From the NCBI RefSeq assembly GCF_026241205.1, contig NZ_JAPFQM010000001.1, positions 930,001 to 994,000 of the forward strand: a stretch of DNA of 64,000 bases, written 5' to 3'. This stretch comes from Thermomicrobium sp. 4228-Ro (lineage in GTDB: Bacteria; Chloroflexota; Chloroflexia; Thermomicrobiales; Thermomicrobiaceae). How positions within the stretch are numbered: the first letter of the stretch is position 1; each line of letters opens with the position of its first letter. This document shows positions 1 to 8,379 of this stretch, piece after piece. The notes below the pieces were generated by a model, which searched no databases, was not told where the DNA came from, and was given only the letters and a program-made list of their open reading frames with translations. A program made the position numbers and the translations under genes.

Positions 1-3000
1 TGGCAGTCACCGCCTGACTACTATAGCGTCGATGCCGGCGGCTGGCACGTCATCGTGCTCAATTCCAACAGCCGGTTCGGACAATACGGACCGGGCTCAC
101 CACAATACGAGTGGCTCCTGCGTGACCTCCAGACGCACCGAGATGCTTGCACGATCGTCGCTTTCCATCACCCACGCTTCAGCATCGGCCCGCAAGGGGA
201 CACGCCAGCGCTCCAAGCGATGTGGGAACTCTTGTACCAGTTCGGCGTGGAACTCGTCGTCGTCGGGCATGACCACAACTACCAGCGCTGGGTTCCGCTC
301 GACCGCAACGGGCAGCCGGACCCGAACGGCATCGTCCAGATCGTTTCCGGTACGGGCGGACACGGCATCCGTGCCTTCGTACGGAGCGACGCACGGGTCG
401 CTGCGGGGTACGACCAGCCACCCGATGGGTTCGGAGTCCTTGTCGCGTCCCTCGCTACCGGCCGAGCTGACCTCTCTTTCGTCGACCTGAGCGGCCGCGT
501 CCGCGACACGACCAGTCTTACCTGCCACGGCCCAAACGATACGACTCCGCCGACTGCGCCGACCGGCGTGACCGCGAGCCTGATCTCGAGCCAGGAAGTG
601 GCAGTGTTTTGGGCACCAGGAACCGACGATTACGCAGTCACCGCGTACGAAGTCCTGCGTGACGGGTCCACCGTGGCCACGGTCTCGGGTACCCAGCGTA
701 CGTTCGTAGACCGGAGCCTACAGCCTGCCCGCACCTATACCTACCAAGTGGTCGCACTCGATGCGGTCGGCAACCGCTCGGCAGCGAGTGCGCCCGTGAC
801 GATCTCGACGGACACCACCGTCTTCCTCGACGATTTCGAGAGCGGGTCACTCGGACGCTGGAGTACCGTGAACGGCCTCACCGTGACGAACCTCCAACCC
901 CGAAGTGGACAATACGCCGCGCAGGCACAATCGACGCAACGGACGGCCGCTTATGGAGTGGCACACTGGCCCTCGGCACTGACTGACGGCACGGTGGAGA
1001 GCTGGGTGTTCATCGCCGCGCGCGGCAACCATCAGCTGACTCTCCTCCGCATGCGTGCGCCCGATGGGACAGGACTCGGTAGCGTCCAAATCAACACGAA
1101 CGGGCTCCTCGCGTTTCGCAACGAAGTGGCGGGCACAACGACGACGACATCCGTATCGGTGGCCATGAATTCGTGGCATCGGATCGTGCTCCATCTCAGC
1201 ACTGGCACGAACGGTCGCGTCGACCTCTGGTACGACGGAACACAGCTCATCGGTCGGGCGCAGAGCTTCGGGTCCTCCGCGATCGGCCAGCTCCAGATCG
1301 GGGACCACGTGACCGGTCGAACGTTCGACGTCCGCTTCGACGACGTGCGTGTCACCGCGGGAGCTACCTCTCCACCGGACACCTCGCCTCCTGAGACGAC
1401 CCTCACCAGCACACCACCGGCTTCGACGGACCAGACGTCCGCGACCTTCGCCTTCACGGCGAGCGAGCCCGCGACCTTCCGCTGCAGTCTCGACGGGGCA
1501 CCAGGGCAGCCGTGCACGAGTCCGGTCAACTTTAGCGGGCTGGCAATCGGGACACACACGTTCAGCGTGGTAGCAGTCGACGCCGCAGGGAATGTCGACC
1601 CCACGCCCGCCTCGTACGCGTGGGACGTCATCGCACCTGCGACACCCGAAACGACCCTGCTCTCGACTCCGCCGGCACTCACGAACCTCGCCAGTGCGAC
1701 CTTTACATTCAGCTCGAGTGATGCAGCGGCAACCTTCGAATGCCAGCTCGACAGCACGTCGAGTGTCGTCTGCTCGACTCCCTGGACCGTCAACGGCCTC
1801 GCTGAGGGGACACATACCTTCACCGTCCGGGCGATCGACGGTGAGGGCAATCCGGATCCGACACCAGCGAGCTGGTCGTGGACGGTCGACCTCACCCCTC
1901 CGACGCCGCCTCCGAGCCTCACTGCCACGCCATTGAACGGCACGCAAGTGAGTCTCTCCTGGTCCAGCGTCAGCGATGCGAACGGTATCGCCGGGTACGA
2001 CGTCCTCCGTGATGGCAACCTGCTCTTCCGCCTTGGGCCCGTCACGAGCGCCACCGACGCGACCGTCCAACCGGCGTCGACGTACCGGTACACGGTCCGT
2101 GCCCGCGACAACGCTGGGAACCTTTCGGGCGAGTCACCCGTCGCGACCGTGACCACTCCGAGTCTCCGCTTGTTCGAGGACGACTTCGAGAGCGGCACGC
2201 TCGTCCGCTGGTCGAGCGTCAATGGGCTCACCGTGACGACCGAAGCGCCGTTCTCTGGCAATTACGCGGCCCGTGCGTTCTCGACAGCCGGAACTGCCTC
2301 CTACGCGCTCGCGACACTGCCGCGCTCGGTGAGCGACTTCTCCGTTCGTATCCGGTTCCAGGTTGTCAGCCAAGGTGCCAACACGGTGTATCTCGTCAAA
2401 TGGCGCAGTGGCACCAGTTCGCTCGGTGGCGTCTATCTCACGAGTACCGGACAGCTCGCTGTCCGCAACGATATTGCAGCGCAGGGATCGTCAACGACGA
2501 CCTCGATCACGTCCGGCACCTGGCATACGCTGGAAGTGCACGTGCGCACAGGAAGCGACGGTTTCGTCGAAATCTGGTACGACGGGACACGCATCCACCA
2601 GAGCTTCCAGAATTTCGGCACTAACCAGGTGACGGGGATCCAGCTCGGGGAGAACAGCACTGGCCGGCTCTTCGACGTACGGTTCGACGAGGTCGTCGCC
2701 GATACCGGACCGATCGACGCGCCAGCCGATACGACTCCGCCCGAGACGACCCTCACCAGCACCCCTCCAGCTTCGACAGCTGTCTTCGCCTTTTCGGCGA
2801 ACGAACTCGCGACCTTCCGCTGCAGTCTGGACGGCACAGCAGCCCAACCGTGCACGAGTCCAGTCTCGTATACGGGACTCACGGCGGGCATCCACACGTT
2901 CAGCGTTACAGCCGTGGACCTGGCCGGCAACGTCGATCCCACACCCGCAACCTTCAGCTGGGAGATCACGGCGGCACCGGCAGCTCCGGACACGGTACTC

Positions 3001-4065
3001 ACCACGACACCGTCCGCGCTGACCAATAGCAGTACGGCGACGTTCGCGTTCGCCTCGGACGATCCGAACGCCACGTTCCGCTGCCAGTTGGACGGCGCGA
3101 CGCCGAGCACCTGCACCAGCCCGCTCACACTCGAAAACCTCACCGAAGGCGCGCACACGTTTACCGTCGCAGCGGTGAACTCGGCAGGCGTAGCCGATCC
3201 TTCCCCGGCGAGCTGGACTTGGACGATCGACCTGACCCCACCGCCAGCACCGAGTAGTCTGACCGCCGTCGCTGGCAATGGCCGCGTCACGATCACCTGG
3301 CAGGCGTCGAGCGACCCCAATGGCATCGCCGGGTACGACGTCTATCGCGACGGCACGCTCCTCGTCTCGCTCGGCGATACGACGAGCTACGTCGACACCA
3401 CGGTACAACCGAACTCTACGTACTCGTATGCTGTCGCGACACGCGACCAGGCCGGGAATGCATCGCCACCCAGCACACCGGTTACCGTCACGACCACCAG
3501 CTTCGCCCTCTTCGCTGACGACTTCGAATCGGGAACGCTCGCCGACTGGTCGACGGTCAGTGGCCTCACGCTGACGAACGAACAGCCGTACAGCGGCCAG
3601 TACGCTGCCCGCGCACTCTCGACCAGCGGCACAGCCGCCTCTGCCTCCGCGATTCTCCCCAGCACGACGAGCGACGTTTACGTCCGCGTCCGCTTCTTCG
3701 TCTCCTCGCAAGGAGCGAACACCGTCTACCTCCTGAAGTTACGGACTGCGACGGGTGGTTCGCTCGGTGGCATCTTCCTCTCGAGCACGGGTAAGCTCGG
3801 TTTCCGGAACGACGTGGCTGGGCAAAGCACGACGACGACAACCGGCGTGACACCCGGTACCTGGCACACGCTCCTGCTCCACGTCGTCGTCGGCACGAAC
3901 GGAAGCGTGGAGATCTGGTACGACGGAAACCAGATCGCGACGATCAGTGGGAACCTGGGAACTGACCCCGTCGGACGCTTCCAGCTGGGCGAGAACAGTA
4001 CCGGTCGGACCTTCGATATTCGCTTCGACGAGGTCGTCGTCGATACGCAGCTCATCGCAGGCTGA
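1..4065 (+). CDS. Secreted metallophosphoesterase with repeated FN3-LamG-Ig modules (5' end missing)
   Basis: The frame is open from base 1, so the N-terminus lies outside the window; 1354 residues are visible. The first 170 are the C-terminal half of a purple-acid-phosphatase-like metallophosphoesterase: FHHPRFS and the GHDHNYQRW metal-binding signature are present. Then comes a module of fibronectin III domain, LamG-like jelly roll (starts FxDDFESG, ends FDVRFD) and two bacterial Ig-like repeats (PETTLTSTPPA..., each with paired Cys). FN3-LamG-Ig-Ig occurs twice in full, followed by a third FN3-LamG, with a period near 1.34 kb. The tail suggests an extracellular enzyme that binds polymers or surfaces. 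The same phosphoesterase domain, without the tail, is encoded 20 bp downstream. Substrate unknown; a phosphomonoesterase or nucleotidase is likely. Confidence 0.88.
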   Translation, partial: WQSPPDYYSVDAGGWHVIVLNSNSRFGQYGPGSPQYEWLLRDLQTHRDACTIVAFHHPRFSIGPQGDTPALQAMWELLYQFGVELVVVGHDHNYQRWVPLDRNGQPDPNGIVQIVSGTGGHGIRAFVRSDARVAAGYDQPPDGFGVLVASLATGRADLSFVDLSGRVRDTTSLTCHGPNDTTPPTAPTGVTASLISSQEVAVFWAPGTDDYAVTAYEVLRDGSTVATVSGTQRTFVDRSLQPARTYTYQVVALDAVGNRSAASAPVTISTDTTVFLDDFESGSLGRWSTVNGLTVTNLQPRSGQYAAQAQSTQRTAAYGVAHWPSALTDGTVESWVFIAARGNHQLTLLRMRAPDGTGLGSVQINTNGLLAFRNEVAGTTTTTSVSVAMNSWHRIVLHLSTGTNGRVDLWYDGTQLIGRAQSFGSSAIGQLQIGDHVTGRTFDVRFDDVRVTAGATSPPDTSPPETTLTSTPPASTDQTSATFAFTASEPATFRCSLDGAPGQPCTSPVNFSGLAIGTHTFSVVAVDAAGNVDPTPASYAWDVIAPATPETTLLSTPPALTNLASATFTFSSSDAAATFECQLDSTSSVVCSTPWTVNGLAEGTHTFTVRAIDGEGNPDPTPASWSWTVDLTPPTPPPSLTATPLNGTQVSLSWSSVSDANGIAGYDVLRDGNLLFRLGPVTSATDATVQPASTYRYTVRARDNAGNLSGESPVATVTTPSLRLFEDDFESGTLVRWSSVNGLTVTTEAPFSGNYAARAFSTAGTASYALATLPRSVSDFSVRIRFQVVSQGANTVYLVKWRSGTSSLGGVYLTSTGQLAVRNDIAAQGSSTTTSITSGTWHTLEVHVRTGSDGFVEIWYDGTRIHQSFQNFGTNQVTGIQLGENSTGRLFDVRFDEVVADTGPIDAPADTTPPETTLTSTPPASTAVFAFSANELATFRCSLDGTAAQPCTSPVSYTGLTAGIHTFSVTAVDLAGNVDPTPATFSWEITAAPAAPDTVLTTTPSALTNSSTATFAFASDDPNATFRCQLDGATPSTCTSPLTLENLTEGAHTFTVAAVNSAGVADPSPASWTWTIDLTPPPAPSSLTAVAGNGRVTITWQASSDPNGIAGYDVYRDGTLLVSLGDTTSYVDTTVQPNSTYSYAVATRDQAGNASPPSTPVTVTTTSFALFADDFESGTLADWSTVSGLTLTNEQPYSGQYAARALSTSGTAASASAILPSTTSDVYVRVRFFVSSQGANTVYLLKLRTATGGSLGGIFLSSTGKLGFRNDVAGQSTTTTTGVTPGTWHTLLLHVVVGTNGSVEIWYDGNQIATISGNLGTDPVGRFQLGENSTGRTFDIRFDEVVVDTQLIAG

Positions 4066-4085
4066 AGGAAGGCAGCGTCGCTCCG

Positions 4086-5015
4086 ATGCGAGGAACAGGT
4101 CGCCTGGGGCTCATGCTTCTCGTGCTCGCGCTCTTCGCTGCGTGCACGGCCAGCCACGCGAACTCGTTGCCCCCGACATCCCCAGTCGAGTCAGCAACTC
4201 CCGCACCGACAGTAGACGTGCCAGCGATCCTTTGGGCCGTCGGCGACGCCGCGACGTGCCGGTCGCAGAACGACGATGCAGTCGCCGCTTTCCTCGCGCA
4301 ACAGCCGGGAACCATCGCCCTGCTCGGTGACGTCGTCTACGAGCGCGGGACGGCCGAGGAGTTCCGGAATTGTTTCGATCCGCTCTTCGGCTCCGTGAAG
4401 GAGCGGATCCACCCTGCGATCGGGAACCACGAGTACGGATCGCGCGATGCCAGACCGTACTTCGACTACTTCGGCGCGAGCGCTGGCCTTCCCGGTCAGG
4501 GCTGGTACTCCTACGATCTCGGCGCTTGGCACGTCGTCGTCCTGAACTCGAACTGCAAGCCCGCCGGGGGCTGCGACGAGACCTCACCGCAGTATCAGTG
4601 GCTCCGTGCCGACCTCGCGGCGCACCCCACCCGGTGCACGCTGGCGTACTGGCACCATCCGCGGTGGAGTTCCGGTGAGCATGGGAACTTCGAGTCCATG
4701 CAACCGATCTGGGAACTGCTCAGCCGCACAGGTGTAGACCTCGTTCTCAGTGGGCATGACCACGACTACGAGCGGTTCCAGCCGCTGGATGCCAACGGTC
4801 ATCCCGATCCGGAGCAGGGCATCGTCCAGTTCGTGGTCGGTACCGGCGGGCGCAGCCTCCGTCCGATCCAACACCGGTTACCGACGAGCGCCACCGCGAC
4901 GGATCAGGCGTACGGCGTGCTCCGGCTCGAACTGTTCTCCGATCACTACACGTGGCAGTTCGTCACAGTTTCCGGTATCCCCTTCACCGACAGCGGGCGC
5001 GCTGCCTGCCACTAA
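4086..5015 (+). CDS. Metallophosphoesterase lipoprotein
   Basis: This 309-residue protein has a lipoprotein signal peptide (hydrophobic residues 7-19, lipobox LFAAC with Cys20). A complete calcineurin-like phosphoesterase domain follows. Metal-binding motifs in order are VGDAATC, LLGDVVYE, AIGNHEYGS, YWHHPRW and SGHDHDYERF, so the dinuclear site looks intact. It should hydrolyse phosphate esters outside the cell, anchored to the membrane. It starts 20 bp after the stop of a larger paralog that has the same catalytic domain plus adhesive repeats, so the pair is probably one operon and an old duplication. The exact substrate cannot be read from sequence. Confidence 0.9.
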   Translation: MRGTGRLGLMLLVLALFAACTASHANSLPPTSPVESATPAPTVDVPAILWAVGDAATCRSQNDDAVAAFLAQQPGTIALLGDVVYERGTAEEFRNCFDPLFGSVKERIHPAIGNHEYGSRDARPYFDYFGASAGLPGQGWYSYDLGAWHVVVLNSNCKPAGGCDETSPQYQWLRADLAAHPTRCTLAYWHHPRWSSGEHGNFESMQPIWELLSRTGVDLVLSGHDHDYERFQPLDANGHPDPEQGIVQFVVGTGGRSLRPIQHRLPTSATATDQAYGVLRLELFSDHYTWQFVTVSGIPFTDSGRAACH

Positions 5016-5044
5016 CGCCCGAAAGCAGGAAGTCACACTGAACA

Positions 5045-5100
5045 GAACTTGAACACTCTCTGCTCAAGGTTCAACGTCAGCCGTCCGGTATCGTTACCGG
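5045..5100. other. Two inverted repeats between phosphoesterase and broken ABM gene
   Basis: GAACTTGA at 5045-5052 faces TCAAGGTTC at 5064-5072, an imperfect hairpin with no T run. A perfect palindrome CCGGTA-TCGT-TACCGG lies at 5085-5100. The second could be an operator of the gene at 5132, or the first a weak terminator of the phosphoesterase genes. Role is inference only. Confidence 0.35.
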
Positions 5101-5131
5101 GTCGTGCCGTGAAGAGCGAACGAGGTTCGCG

Positions 5132-5387
5132 ATGTATGCGACGTATGTACTTCGAACGATGGACCCAGCGACTCGTGTCTCGACGCTCGAGCGTGCAGCG
5201 GAGGAATTCTGGCCGAAGCTGCAAGAGGCACCAGACTTCCGGCACTTTTTCCTCCGTCCAGCAAGCCGACGACCAGACGCTCGGCATCATTCTGTGGGAA
5301 AGCGAAGAGATGGCGCATGCCTTCATGCCGGTACTCGACGACTGGCAGATGACGCTGGACAGTCTCGGCCATCGTCGGATCGCATAG
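5132..5387 (+). pseudogene. Small dimeric alpha-beta barrel (ABM/EthD-like) protein, frameshifted
   Basis: Translation from ATG 5132 gives MYATYVLRTMDP... through ...APDFRHF, then runs off frame. The next frame continues sensibly as SSVQQADDQTLGIILWESEE to RRIA and stops with TAG at 5385. The switch lies at the run of five T at 5246-5250; removing one T restores a continuous protein of about 84 residues. Length, the WES segment and the alternating strand-helix pattern resemble antibiotic-biosynthesis-monooxygenase or EthD-like ferredoxin-fold proteins. A second member of the same fold class, also broken, follows at 5562. The indel is either a real mutation or a homopolymer sequencing error. 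Confidence 0.6.
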
Positions 5388-5561
5388 GGTCGTGGTCAGG
5401 TGCTCGAGATGTGAGCGGTACCGGAGGGAGGGCGGATGCGTTTTGCTCGACGCTCGTGATCCGTCCATCCGGGGCGCCGGGTACGAGCACACTCGTTTCG
5501 TCGAAGACCGCCAGTGTGCGGAGCGAGGTCGGCGAGGCGACCACGCGAAGGGAGCCGGTTC

Positions 5562-5870
5562 ATGGACGGAACGATCGTTCATCTGCAGGCGAAGCCCGGT
5601 CGAGAGGCTGCGATCCGCCAGCTGTTCGAACTCTGGAATCGCGAGCGATCGCCCCGGGTACAGGGTTTCCGCGCCAGCTAGCTCTTCAAGCCGGACCGGA
5701 CGAGCGACGAACTGATCGGCGTGGCGACCTTCGACGATCGGGAGAGCTATCGCCGGAACGCGGACGATCCTGAGCAGGATCGCTGGTACCGTGCACTACG
5801 GGCATTGCTCAGCGAGGACCCGTACTGGGAAGATGGCGAGGTCATGCAGGCGATCCTGGCGACGGAGTGA
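5562..5870 (+). pseudogene. Small ABM/ferredoxin-fold protein with in-frame amber codon
   Basis: ATG 5562 follows a GGGAG ribosome binding site. The reading frame MDGTIVHLQAKPGREAAIRQ... runs to TGA at 5868 and would give 102 residues, but codon 40 is TAG (5679-5681), inside GFRAS-[stop]-LFKPDRTSDE. Related proteins have an aromatic residue in this strand, so TAC-to-TAG is the simplest reading. The sequence after the stop (ELIGVATFDDRESYRRNADD) is clearly protein-like. It is probably a recent nonsense mutation or a base error. TAG is used as an ordinary stop elsewhere in the window (for example 49135-49137), so a changed genetic code is unlikely. Confidence 0.62.
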
Positions 5871-6114
5871 CCGTCGTCCGTACCGCACCAGTCGACCTTC
5901 GGTGGTTCCACTGGGCCATGAGGGTCGGTTGGTGCGTGCTGCGTTCGGAGTGAACTCCCAAGAGCCCGAGGGTCGGAGCTGGCTGAGCTACTGTGCCTGA
6001 GGATCGCCCGTCAGCCCGAGACTGGAGCGGCCTCCTCGGTTCGTCCTCGCGTGCAGGCGCGACACCGTGCGCTCGACGCGCTACAATCCGCTGCGGGAAC
6101 GGAAGGGGCGGACG

Positions 6115-6285
6115 ATGGGCTTCATTGGGATGCAGCCAGAACCATTGACACCACGTGGCAAGGCGATCGTCCTCACCGCGGTGGTCCTCGCGCTCCTCTT
6201 CATCGTCGTCTGGGGTGCCGGGATTGTGCTGATGCTCCACAATCCGGGGCAGGGATCGGTGTGCCTGAGCGGCCGGTGCTGGTAG
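6115..6285 (+). CDS. Small single-pass membrane protein
   Basis: A 56-residue protein starting at ATG 6115 behind GGAAGGGG. A -10 like hexamer TACAAT sits at 6083-6088. Residues 17-38 form one strong hydrophobic helix, flanked by a short N-terminal tail and a C-terminal tail ending CLSGRCW with two cysteines. It ends with TAG six bases before the convergent GNAT gene. I recognise no family. The promoter-like element, ribosome binding site and clean membrane helix support a real gene. Confidence 0.55.
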   Translation: MGFIGMQPEPLTPRGKAIVLTAVVLALLFIVVWGAGIVLMLHNPGQGSVCLSGRCW

Positions 6286-6291
6286 CTGTGT

Positions 6292-6798
6292 TCATTCGTG
6301 CCAGGATGCACGTTCGCCACGGCGCTTCTGCATGAGGACGCCGTGGCGGTTGCGTCCATAATAGTGCCGGATCTCCGCGACGGGTACGTAGCCGAAGCGA
6401 CGGTAGAGTGCGAACGCGGGTGCGTTCTTGTCCTCGACCATGAGCGTGTAGAGATCGGCAGCGAGCTCCTGCTCGAGCGCTGCCAACAAGACCGTACCGA
6501 TGCCTCGCCGCCGCCAGGCCGGACTGACGCAGAGATTCAGCACCCGGGCATGTCGCCCCCGGCGATCCCCGACAATACTCCCGACCAGCTCGTCCCCAAC
6601 TCGCGCCACGAGCACACGCACGCCGGGCCACAACCACAGGACGAGAAAGGCGAAAAAGCTATAGGCCTGGCGCGGCTCAAAGCACGCGCGCTGCAAGCGA
6701 GCGAGCGCCCACAGATCGCGGAACGTCGCCGGGAGAACCCAGAGATCCCGACCGGCGAGACGCTGGATCGCGACGAGACGTACCGTGTGCCCGGCCAC
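6292..6798 (-). CDS. GNAT N-acetyltransferase (RimI-like)
   Basis: I chose GTG at 6798 because AGGAGGG lies just upstream (6802-6808); a longer ATG start at 6834 adds twelve residues without a better site. The 168-residue protein has the acetyl-CoA binding motif A as LCVSPAWRRRGIGTVLLAAL (about 95-115) and the C-terminal ALYRRFGYVPVAE segment of Gcn5-related acetyltransferases. RimI-like members acetylate N-termini or small amines; the substrate is not predictable here. It is the last gene of a probable operon behind the HD-GYP and PAS-GGDEF genes, 45 bp after the former. Confidence 0.85.
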   Translation of the reverse strand: MAGHTVRLVAIQRLAGRDLWVLPATFRDLWALARLQRACFEPRQAYSFFAFLVLWLWPGVRVLVARVGDELVGSIVGDRRGRHARVLNLCVSPAWRRRGIGTVLLAALEQELAADLYTLMVEDKNAPAFALYRRFGYVPVAEIRHYYGRNRHGVLMQKRRGERASWHE

Positions 6799-6843
6799 TG
6801 TCCCTCCTCTGCTGGATGATGATACCGTGCCCAACGGGCACGA

Positions 6844-8364
6844 TCACCGGTGCTCCAACGACGGCTCCACGGGCGATCGCGCTCTCTGCATGGTTTCCCG
6901 TTCGTTCCCGACGAGCGAGACGCCGTACTGCTCGACCAGCCGTTCCAGTGCCGCCACGCACTCGACATCCAATCGGGTGCCAGCCTCTTGGCGCAGGAGC
7001 GCGAGCGCTTCTTCGACGCTCAACGCCGCACGATACGGCCGCACCGAAGTGAGCGCATCGAACACATCAGCGACAGCCAAAATGCGCGCATCGAGCGGGA
7101 TCTCTTCCCCGCGGAGACCGTCCGGATGGCCGCTGCCATCGAGCCGCTCGTGATGCCAGCGGATGGCGGGGAGCATCGGCGCGAAGGAGCGGATCTGGCG
7201 AGCGATCTCCCAGCTCCGCACCGGGTGCTCGCGCACCAGTGCGAACTCCTCGGCAGTGAGCCGGCCCGGCTTCTGGAGGATCGCATCGGGAATACCGATC
7301 TTCCCGATATCGTGGAGGATCCCCGCCTGGTACAGGATACGCTCGCGCTCGGGTGGCAGCCCGAGTTCCTGCGCGATCGAGGCGGCGAGCCGCGCGACGC
7401 GCACGCTGTGCTCCTTGGTGTAGCTATCCTCGGCTTCGACCGCTGCCGCCAGGGCCGCGACGACCTCGGTGGAGCCACGTTCGAGGTGCTCGAGCGCATC
7501 GCGCAGGAGTAACCCTTCCAGTACGCCGCGCCAGGAGCCTGACCGCGCGTACTCGCGGACGAGCCCGCTGAGTGCGGCCAGGGAGCCAGCGAGCAACAGA
7601 ACGTGATACTCCCACCAGCTCAGGTGCCACACCGGCGCGAGCAGCAGCGCGATCCCCGCCTGCACGAGAAACGGGCAGGCTCCCAGGAGTCCCCAGACGA
7701 GCGGAGTCGCCCAGCGTCGCGCCACACGCCAGTAGTGGGCGAAGGCGAGCAGCGAAAGGGCGAGACTCGCCAGGCCGAGCACCAGTGCGGTGCGTCCACC
7801 GCCGATCGTGGTGGCGAGCTGCTCGAGCGTCCGCAGCCCGCTGAGCCGCGCACCGGCTTCAGTTGCGGCTGCACGCTGGAGAACGAGATCGCTCACCGCC
7901 ACGCTTCCGTAGGCGACGAGCAGGAGCGCCGTCCCCAACGCGATCCACCCGCGATAGCGCAGGAGCGTCCGGTGTACTGCGATAGGCGACTCGAGCGCGC
8001 TGGCGGCCAGGAACCAGGAGCCCCCGAACAGGGCGAGACGAGCCGAAGCACCGACCCACCCATTCACCCCCGGCGCGATGACGCCCGGGGTCGCCAGGCC
8101 GTGGATCGCGAAAAGCCCGCTCAGTGACACGATCGCGAGCGCCAGCGCGAGGACACGCACATCGGCGATCTGGACCGCTGCCGCGAGTACCAGCGCAGCG
8201 ATCACAAACGACAGGACAGAGATGAGGGTGACGACGATGAAATGCCCGCGCGGCACGACCAGTGCATGATCAGGAAGGATGTCCAGAAGGAAAGCGAAGA
8301 GGACGAACAGCGGAACGGCCGCACCGAGGAACCACCACCCCTGTCGCTGTCGTCGCTCGTCCAT
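6844..8364 (-). CDS. Membrane-bound HD-GYP domain c-di-GMP phosphodiesterase
   Basis: This 506-residue protein has seven or more hydrophobic helices over residues 10-275, then a cytosolic HD-GYP domain. The metal motif HDIGKIGIPD starts at residue 351. The HHERLDGSG segment is followed by HPDGL at about 413, so the eponymous GYP reads GHP. Downstream landmarks ARILAVADVFDALTSVRPYR are intact. HD-GYP proteins hydrolyse c-di-GMP to pGpG or GMP. The gene lies 15 bp after the stop of the nine-PAS diguanylate cyclase, so synthase and hydrolase are very likely co-transcribed. The Tyr-to-His change in GYP occurs in some active members; activity is likely but not certain. Confidence 0.9.
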   Translation of the reverse strand: MDERRQRQGWWFLGAAVPLFVLFAFLLDILPDHALVVPRGHFIVVTLISVLSFVIAALVLAAAVQIADVRVLALALAIVSLSGLFAIHGLATPGVIAPGVNGWVGASARLALFGGSWFLAASALESPIAVHRTLLRYRGWIALGTALLLVAYGSVAVSDLVLQRAAATEAGARLSGLRTLEQLATTIGGGRTALVLGLASLALSLLAFAHYWRVARRWATPLVWGLLGACPFLVQAGIALLLAPVWHLSWWEYHVLLLAGSLAALSGLVREYARSGSWRGVLEGLLLRDALEHLERGSTEVVAALAAAVEAEDSYTKEHSVRVARLAASIAQELGLPPERERILYQAGILHDIGKIGIPDAILQKPGRLTAEEFALVREHPVRSWEIARQIRSFAPMLPAIRWHHERLDGSGHPDGLRGEEIPLDARILAVADVFDALTSVRPYRAALSVEEALALLRQEAGTRLDVECVAALERLVEQYGVSLVGNERETMQRARSPVEPSLEHR

Positions 8365-8379
8365 CGCCGACCGCTTCGC

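Noticed and set aside
847-2070. 407-codon minus-strand frame opposite the phosphoesterase repeats
   Set aside because: It mirrors the repeated FN3-LamG-Ig coding sequence and is a compositional shadow.
5679-5681. Reassignment of TAG to an amino acid
   Set aside because: Well-formed genes end at TAG (49135-49137, 33705-33707 on the minus strand, 6283-6285), and one of these stops forms part of the next ribosome binding site.
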